A model generated the notes under the pieces. It worked only from the letters and a program-made list of their open reading frames with translations, had not been told where the DNA came from and did not search any database. From Tellurirhabdus rosea (GTDB taxonomy: Bacteria > Bacteroidota > Bacteroidia > Cytophagales > Spirosomataceae), in NCBI RefSeq assembly GCF_026278345.1, contig NZ_CP111085.1:3985501-4049500 (forward strand): DNA of 64,000 bases, in the 5' to 3' direction. Positions 59,198 to 64,000 of the stretch are shown in pieces. Every line of letters begins with the position of its first letter. Positions within the stretch are counted from its first letter, which is position 1. Made by a program: the position numbers and the translations under genes.

Positions 59198-60436
59198 CTT
59201 TCCCTCGCCGACGCCCTCCGCCTCGCCGAACAAAACCGGATTGAGGTGAAAGTCCAGCAGACGCAGGTTCAGCTGGCGGGCAATCAGGAAGCGATTCGCC
59301 GGGCGGCCTGGCTACCACAGGTTAATGCCGGGGCGGACATCCGCTGGAACACGCAGATTCAGCGGAACATCATTCCGAATGCGCCGTTCGCCAACGGGCA
59401 GGACGTGGTGCTGCGTTTCGGCACGCCCATCAACAACCTGCTGAACGCCCAGGCCGAACAGAAAATCTACGACGCGCAGTCGCGTATCGACCGGCAACTG
59501 AACCAGACGGCCGTACAAACGCAGGAAGTCATTCTCGAACGGCAGCGGCAGGACATCCGGTCGCAGGTGACGGAGGCGTACTACGGAGCGGTTTTCAACC
59601 GGGAGAAACTGCGGCTTTCGGAAGCGGCCCGGCAGCGGGCGGAAGGCTACCTCGAACAGGCACGCACCCGCTACGGCGCCGGAACGCTGCTGCAAACGGA
59701 CCTGAGCCGGTTTGAGTTGGATTTGCGAAACGCCGACCTGAGCCGACGCAACGACCAGCGGGACTACACGCTTAGTCTGGAAACGCTCCGCTACCGCCTG
59801 AACCTGCCCGACGGTCAGACGGTGGTGCCCGCCGACTCGCTGCGGCAGTTGTTCGGCCAGCCCACGCCGGTAGACGCGAATACCGCCGCCCGGCTGGAAC
59901 TGAAGCAGGAAGACCTTACCCGGCAAACGGCCCTGCTCAACGGTCGGCGGCAACGGGCGCAGCTTTCGCCGGTGGTGTCGGCCTACGGAGCGTATTTTTT
60001 GCAACAACTGCACGACACGTTCAACCCGTTTGCTTCCGGGACGTGGTTTCCGTACAATTATCTGGGCGTGCGGTTGAATGTGCCGCTTTTCGACGGTCGG
60101 CAGGCCCGGCTGAACGAGCGTCAGAACGGGCTTCAGGCGCAGATCAGCCAGCAGAATCGCCAGCGACTGCAAAACGATTTCGACTATGAACTAAAAACGG
60201 CGCAGAACACTCTGGCCCAGGCCCGCGACAATCTGGCCGAAACGGAGCGCAACATCGCCCAGGCCCGCGCCATCCTGGCTATCGACCGCGTCCGTTTCGA
60301 TGCCGGAACGCTGCTGCTGGCCGACTTCCGCAACAGCGAGTACACCCTGCAACAGGCGGAGAACAATTACCTCCAGGCCGTCTACAACGTGCTGTCCGGA
60401 CAACTGGCGGTGCGCCGGGCAACAGGCAACCTGTAA
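59102..60436 (+). CDS. TolC-like outer-membrane efflux protein
   Basis: Seen: 444 residues from the ATG at 59102 (two adjacent Met). Signal peptide to about residue 28; its coding DNA contains 8-nt repeat words. Two TolC halves follow: LSLADALRLAEQNRIEV to about 220, and RLELKQEDLTRQTALLNGRR to the end, each with coiled coils and beta strands. GAGTLLQTDLSRFELDLRNAD and RFDAGTLLLADFRNSEYTLQQA are the two typical helical repeats. It makes the outer-membrane channel of the export operon, completing ATPase-adaptor-permease-TolC. Confidence 0.9.
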   Translation: MMYRIDKILVLMGLTSLLAASLNLSIAQSLNRLSLADALRLAEQNRIEVKVQQTQVQLAGNQEAIRRAAWLPQVNAGADIRWNTQIQRNIIPNAPFANGQDVVLRFGTPINNLLNAQAEQKIYDAQSRIDRQLNQTAVQTQEVILERQRQDIRSQVTEAYYGAVFNREKLRLSEAARQRAEGYLEQARTRYGAGTLLQTDLSRFELDLRNADLSRRNDQRDYTLSLETLRYRLNLPDGQTVVPADSLRQLFGQPTPVDANTAARLELKQEDLTRQTALLNGRRQRAQLSPVVSAYGAYFLQQLHDTFNPFASGTWFPYNYLGVRLNVPLFDGRQARLNERQNGLQAQISQQNRQRLQNDFDYELKTAQNTLAQARDNLAETERNIAQARAILAIDRVRFDAGTLLLADFRNSEYTLQQAENNYLQAVYNVLSGQLAVRRATGNL

Positions 60437-60439
60437 CCC

Positions 60440-60570
60440 CGGAACCTGTATCCCCGAAATTTATTCCGGGTGATTTTTAAAGCTCAACAGCTTGAGAACC
60501 AACCAGGGTAAGTTCTTGGGTACAAGCAATTCAAAGACTACCCGGAATAAATTCCGGGGGTACAGATTCC
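60440..60570. repeat. Long GC-rich inverted repeat
   Basis: Arms about 60440-60470 and 60540-60570 match at about 28 of 31 positions (CCCCGGAA-type words), with a small inner stem (AAGCT/AGCTT). It ends the TolC operon and the convergent propeller gene. Confidence 0.8.
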
Positions 60571-60577
60571 GGGGCGG

Positions 60578-61900
60578 TCATTTTTCAAACTCAATGATAT
60601 GCTCCGACTTGTACTCGCTCCGTTCGGGCCGGATGTTCTTCACAAACAGCCGCGCCCGTTTGCCCAGACGCAGGCAGGTGTGCCTGTTTTTGATGTCTTC
60701 CGGCGTATTCATCGGCTGGAGGGACGGATACCAGAGGGTGTACCCCGGCCGGTCGAGCAGGAGCCGCGGCCGGGTCCAGTCCTGCGAGTTGTTGCCCGCT
60801 CCTAAATCCTTGTGCGGGTTGAAGGAAATATAGATACTGCTGCCTTTCCAGGACGTGCCCGTCACCTTACCCATCAGCATCACCCAGCAGTTGAGGTAGG
60901 TGTTCCAGCTAACGGACGGACCCCAGTGAAAGCCGCCGGTGGGCGAGGACGCCGGTCCGCCGCCTTCCGCCGCCGGGATTTGGAGCGCCGCCACCGGAGC
61001 GCCGATGCGGTCGTGGGCGGCGTTGAAGCCTTGGCCGTCCCAGCGGCGGGCTTTGCCGGACGGATTGTCCAGGTCGCTCAGGCGGATGCGGGCGATGCTG
61101 ATGCACTGGCCGCTGGCCTCCTTTTCCCGGTTGTACTGCGCTTCGTTGTAGTCGCCCGGATACCCGTATTCTCCGTAAAACAGATACAGATAGTCGCCGC
61201 TGGCAACGGCTGAAGGGTCACCGACACCGCCCGCGAAGGTTTCGGAGGTATTGTGCGGTTTCAGAATAAGGCGGGGCTGATGATCTTCCAGAAACAGGCC
61301 CCGGTTCGACCAGCTCCGGCCGCCGTCGGTGGACTTCATGATTCCGATGCGCGGTACGGCGGCGGGCGAAGTCGGCCCTTTGAGGCCCTGAGGCCATTTT
61401 TCGTCCCTGTACCCGTGGCCTGTTTTGGGGTCGTAAGGCAGGGTAGAAGGGTAGTTTTCATTGTGGTAAACGGCGTAAAGCGTGCGGCCGGAGCTGTCGG
61501 CGGGCGACTGGTAGACCGTTTCGAACCAGACCGCCCCGTGCAGGCCCGGTTGACCGATGGGCGCGTTGGCGGGCATCCGGGGTTCTGTAAAATCGTCGGG
61601 TTTGCTCAGAAACGCCTCGTCGGCATTGCGGCCGTCGGCAAACTTCAGGTCGCGGGCGTTGCCCCAGAGCGGGTCTTCGCCGTATTTGCCCGGAAAAATC
61701 CGGAACGTATCGCCCACCCAGGCTTCGGCCATGTTGCAGTCCACGAACGAATTGAACAGAAATTTTTCGGCCGGAATGAGTTTGAACCGGGGATTGAAAT
61801 CGTCGCTTTGGGCTTCTTGTTTGCCGGAACAGCCCGTCAGAGAAACGGCACCCGCCACAATCGAGGAGGCAAGCAGCGCGCGCAGAAAAGTACGAGGCAT
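60578..61900 (-). CDS. Propeller-type glycosidase/sialidase-like lipoprotein
   Basis: Seen: 440 residues. Lipobox SLTGC (Cys at about residue 24). Residues about 45-435 form a beta-propeller with Asp-box-like MKSTDGGRSWSNRG and propeller turns GVGDPSAVASGDYLYLFYGEYG and GGFHWGPSVSWNTYLNCWVM. This is the pattern of DUF4185/GH-like five-bladed propellers. Acidic catalytic residues cannot be assigned from memory. Probably surface- or periplasm-anchored and glycan-directed. It lies convergent with TolC across a large inverted repeat. A nearby DoxX-like gene is divergent. Confidence 0.75.
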   Translation of the reverse strand: MPRTFLRALLASSIVAGAVSLTGCSGKQEAQSDDFNPRFKLIPAEKFLFNSFVDCNMAEAWVGDTFRIFPGKYGEDPLWGNARDLKFADGRNADEAFLSKPDDFTEPRMPANAPIGQPGLHGAVWFETVYQSPADSSGRTLYAVYHNENYPSTLPYDPKTGHGYRDEKWPQGLKGPTSPAAVPRIGIMKSTDGGRSWSNRGLFLEDHQPRLILKPHNTSETFAGGVGDPSAVASGDYLYLFYGEYGYPGDYNEAQYNREKEASGQCISIARIRLSDLDNPSGKARRWDGQGFNAAHDRIGAPVAALQIPAAEGGGPASSPTGGFHWGPSVSWNTYLNCWVMLMGKVTGTSWKGSSIYISFNPHKDLGAGNNSQDWTRPRLLLDRPGYTLWYPSLQPMNTPEDIKNRHTCLRLGKRARLFVKNIRPERSEYKSEHIIEFEK

Positions 61901-62001
61901 GCGGAGGGTTGCGGTTTAAGAGTTTTTGATAAACGGTCGCTATAAATCTAACAAAAACCCGAAGTTTGCAACCATCAAGCCAAGCCGAATCTCCGCCCTG
62001 T

Positions 62002-62766
62002 ATGCCCCAGAAAGATTTTCTTGCCCTGCTGACCCGCCTGTTTCTCGGCTACCTTTTTCTGTCCGCCGGACTCTGCAAACTGACCGACGGCCATTTCGGA
62101 CAACTGATGGGCCCGCCCGGATTCATCAAAATGCTGGAGCCGCACGGTCTGGGCGGGTTCGGGGTGTTTGTGGCCGTAACGCAGGTCATCACCGGCGCGC
62201 TCGTTCTTTCGCAGCGGTACAGCCTCCTCGGACTGGTGGCGCTCGTGCCGATGAACCTGAGCATGCTGGCCGTGACGATTTCGCAGAACTGGCAGGGTAC
62301 GCCCTACGTCGATGCTGTATTTACACTGATGAACGGGCTGGTGCTGCTTTACGAGTGGAACACGCTGAAGGTTTTTGTGCTGCCGGACGCCGAGCGGCAA
62401 CCCCTGCCGCCGCGCACAAACCAGTTTTTCCCGAATTTTCCGCTGGCTTTGGGCGTCGTCGGAGCCGCGGCGGTGGCGAGTGCCGTTGCCCGCTTCGATG
62501 CGACGCTGACGCTTTTTCCGGCCGTGGCCTGTTTTCTGCTGACCTACGCCAACGTGCTGACGTTCCGGTCGTTTACTGTTCTCGATAAAACGATTGTGCT
62601 GCTGTCACTGCTGGCGATTCTGTCGATCACCTTCGGGCACCAGCTCAAAGGGTTCCGGATTAATCCCATGCTGGTTTTTGCCGTCATGTGCTTATTGATT
62701 GTGGGCCTGCTCGGTCTGCGTCAGGTTGGCTTTTTTCGCCGGAAAATAGCGGCGCATCGCCCATAG
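62002..62766 (+). CDS. DoxX-like integral membrane protein
   Basis: Seen: 254 residues from the ATG at 62002 (an upstream TTG is in frame). About seven hydrophobic helices. The first four have the DoxX pattern: LTRLFLGYLFLSAGLCKLTD, then PGFIKMLEPHGLGG, then VFVAVTQVITGALVL, then LGLVALVPMNLSMLA. The last 75 bp overlap the convergent MFS gene, so C-terminal residues 230-254 are coded on the strand opposite to MFS codons. Family knowledge: DoxX/DoxD proteins are small redox- or quinone-linked membrane proteins; role here unknown. Confidence 0.8.
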   Translation: MPQKDFLALLTRLFLGYLFLSAGLCKLTDGHFGQLMGPPGFIKMLEPHGLGGFGVFVAVTQVITGALVLSQRYSLLGLVALVPMNLSMLAVTISQNWQGTPYVDAVFTLMNGLVLLYEWNTLKVFVLPDAERQPLPPRTNQFFPNFPLALGVVGAAAVASAVARFDATLTLFPAVACFLLTYANVLTFRSFTVLDKTIVLLSLLAILSITFGHQLKGFRINPMLVFAVMCLLIVGLLGLRQVGFFRRKIAAHRP

Positions 62767-63885
62767 ACCCAGCACCGGCCCCGGCAGCAGCGCCCAGAAC
62801 GAATACGCCGAGCGCGCCGGACCTTCCAGCAGCCACGCCATCAGTTGAATGGACGCAATGGTGATCGAAAAGCCGAGGCAGGTCACCAGCGTCAGGATGC
62901 TGCCGCGCACTTCCGACGGGGCGTGGGCCGAAACCAGGGTGGAAAACTGCGGTGAATCGCCCGCCGCCGCCGCCCCCCAGACGAGCAGGAAGGTCAGAAA
63001 AACCACCGGCGGCTGGTCGATAAACAAAGGCAGCGTCAGGATGCACAGCCCGGAAAGGAGCAGTTGGCCCGCCGCCACCCGGTGACTGCCCCATCGGAGG
63101 GCCAGCAACCCGCCGCCCGCACAGCCGACAAAGCCCGCCGCAATGCCCGCAAAAGACCAGAGCGACACGTTCAGCCCGGCGGCGGGATGAAGCGCCAGAT
63201 ACAGCGCCAGCAAAGTTGGCAGAAACGCCCAGACGGTGTACAGTTCCCACATGTGCCCGAAATACCCCAGTGCCGCCGAACGCAGCCGCGAGGGCCAAAA
63301 GAGCGTCCGGAGCACGTTTCGGTCGAGTTGCACGGACAGCCCGGCGGGCGGCCTGGAAGGAATGGCCGCGAACAGCAGAACTCCGCCCGTCACCGCCAGC
63401 AGACTGACGCCCAGCAGCACCGTCCGGTACGGCAGCGTAGCTCCGAGACCCCGCAGCAGATGCGGAAAAGCCGTTCCCAGCACCAGCGCCCCGACCAGAA
63501 ACCCCATTGCCCGCCCCAGCACCGGCCGGAACCAGTCCGCGGCAATCTTCATCCCGACCGGATAAACGCCCGCCAGAAAGAATCCTGTCCCAAACCGGCT
63601 CAGCAGCAACGTCTCCGTTTGGAGCGGCCCAATCAAAATTGCGGCATTGGCGCCCGCTGCCAGAAGGACAGAAACGAGGAAAACCGCCGAAGCGGGGTAC
63701 CGGTCCGACAGCGTCAGCAGGGCGTAAACCAGCGTCCCGGCGATAAAACCGAGCTGAACCGCCGAAGTGATCCACCCGCTGCCCGGCATCATCGGCAAAT
63801 CCCGAAGAACCGCATTCCCCGCAAACCAAAGCGAAGTCCCGGCAAACTGGGCAAAAACAAGAATCAGAAGGCGGGAGGTAGTCAA
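62692..63885 (-). CDS. MFS transporter (cyanate/nitrate-type family)
   Basis: Seen: 397 residues with 12 hydrophobic segments; MFS motif A region reads ALLTLSDRYPAS, a degenerate form. GTGFFLAGVYPVGMKIAADWF is close to the CynX/NNP-type helix 4 and 5 segment. The substrate is unknown. The gene's 3' end overlaps the convergent DoxX-like gene by 75 bp. Its start lies 1 bp from a short-word hairpin that runs to the window end. Confidence 0.85.
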   Translation of the reverse strand: MTTSRLLILVFAQFAGTSLWFAGNAVLRDLPMMPGSGWITSAVQLGFIAGTLVYALLTLSDRYPASAVFLVSVLLAAGANAAILIGPLQTETLLLSRFGTGFFLAGVYPVGMKIAADWFRPVLGRAMGFLVGALVLGTAFPHLLRGLGATLPYRTVLLGVSLLAVTGGVLLFAAIPSRPPAGLSVQLDRNVLRTLFWPSRLRSAALGYFGHMWELYTVWAFLPTLLALYLALHPAAGLNVSLWSFAGIAAGFVGCAGGGLLALRWGSHRVAAGQLLLSGLCILTLPLFIDQPPVVFLTFLLVWGAAAAGDSPQFSTLVSAHAPSEVRGSILTLVTCLGFSITIASIQLMAWLLEGPARSAYSFWALLPGPVLGLWAMRRYFPAKKANLTQTEQAHNQ

Positions 63886-63886
63886 G

Positions 63887-63999
63887 GGAGGTAGGAGGTG
63901 GTTAGGTATGAGGTAGGAGGTATAAGGTAGGAGGTATAAGGTGGGAGGTAGGAGAGGGCTTTCAGGTTATAACCTCATACCTATCACCTCATACCTCCC
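63887..63999. repeat. Short-word inverted repeat (hairpin H15), reaches window end
   Basis: Left arm 63887-63955 is repeated AGGTAGG/AGGTATA/AGGTGGG heptamers; right arm 63969-63999 is the complement. The arm probably continues beyond the window. Confidence 0.9.
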
Positions 64000-64000
64000 A

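Overview
The window comes from a GC-rich member of the Bacteroidota, most likely order Cytophagales, family Spirosomaceae (Spirosoma/Larkinella-like). The reasons are a T9SS type A C-terminal sorting domain, a TonB-dependent receptor with an N-terminal carboxypeptidase-regulatory domain, PVC-type heme proteins, DUF1080 proteins, AraC-type response regulators, few Shine-Dalgarno sequences, and TAnnTTTG/TATCTTAC-like promoter elements. The genus is inference. No rRNA, tRNA, insertion sequence, integrase, CRISPR array or replication origin was seen.

Layout. 76-8015: secreted or periplasmic proteins (LamG/PA14 protein, sugar-dehydrogenase-like propeller fused to a cupredoxin, M28 peptidase, two paralogous lipoproteins). 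8152-14224: Tat-exported HisC-like aminotransferase, SDR, M16 peptidase pair, degenerate M23 protein. 14454-18956: PVC-type cytochrome, xylose-isomerase-like TIM barrel, small CBM48 protein. 19202-22108: TonB receptor plus His-rich membrane protein behind a perfect palindrome, probably a metal regulon. 22316-26790: Gfo/Idh/MocA oxidoreductase, a lipoprotein and a PAS histidine kinase. 26810-31306: GntR regulator divergent from an SDR-ROK kinase-SIS-MetE-like operon. 31458-36008: glycosyltransferase, UlaG-like hydrolase, acetyltransferase, FG-GAP protein, PfkB kinase. 36100-38948: six tandem paralogs of an unrecognised small helical protein. 39067-44185: ArfB, then AraC-type response regulator, five-PAS histidine kinase and single-domain receiver. 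44186-50585: DUF3500, VPS10/BNR propeller, T9SS cargo and DUF1080 proteins. 50747-52475: two disordered acidic proteins and a hypothetical. 52633-60436: Crp/Fnr regulator, SDR, MarR-MFS pair divergent from a complete DevBCA-TolC-type export operon. 60578-63885: propeller lipoprotein, DoxX-like protein, MFS transporter.

The most unusual features are two. First, at least fourteen intergenic long inverted repeats have arms built of degenerate 7- or 8-nt tandem words (such as GAGTTAA, TGAATGAT, GTTGAAG, AGGTAGG). The word differs from locus to locus, but the two arms of one locus match each other, and six apexes carry the same heptamer GCTCCGC/GCGGAGC. They sit tightly between genes, often touching the stop codon. 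Second, the six-paralog array at 36100-38948 has a hairpin, each with its own word, in four of its five internal gaps and another beyond its downstream end. This array plus repeat system is the best candidate for something undescribed.

Many metabolic genes fit oxidative (3-keto) glycoside and sugar catabolism: DUF1080, Gfo/Idh/MocA, TIM-barrel isomerase/epimerase, PVC cytochrome, sorbosone-dehydrogenase-like propeller. They are scattered rather than in one operon. All functions are read from sequence motifs and remembered families; no search was run.
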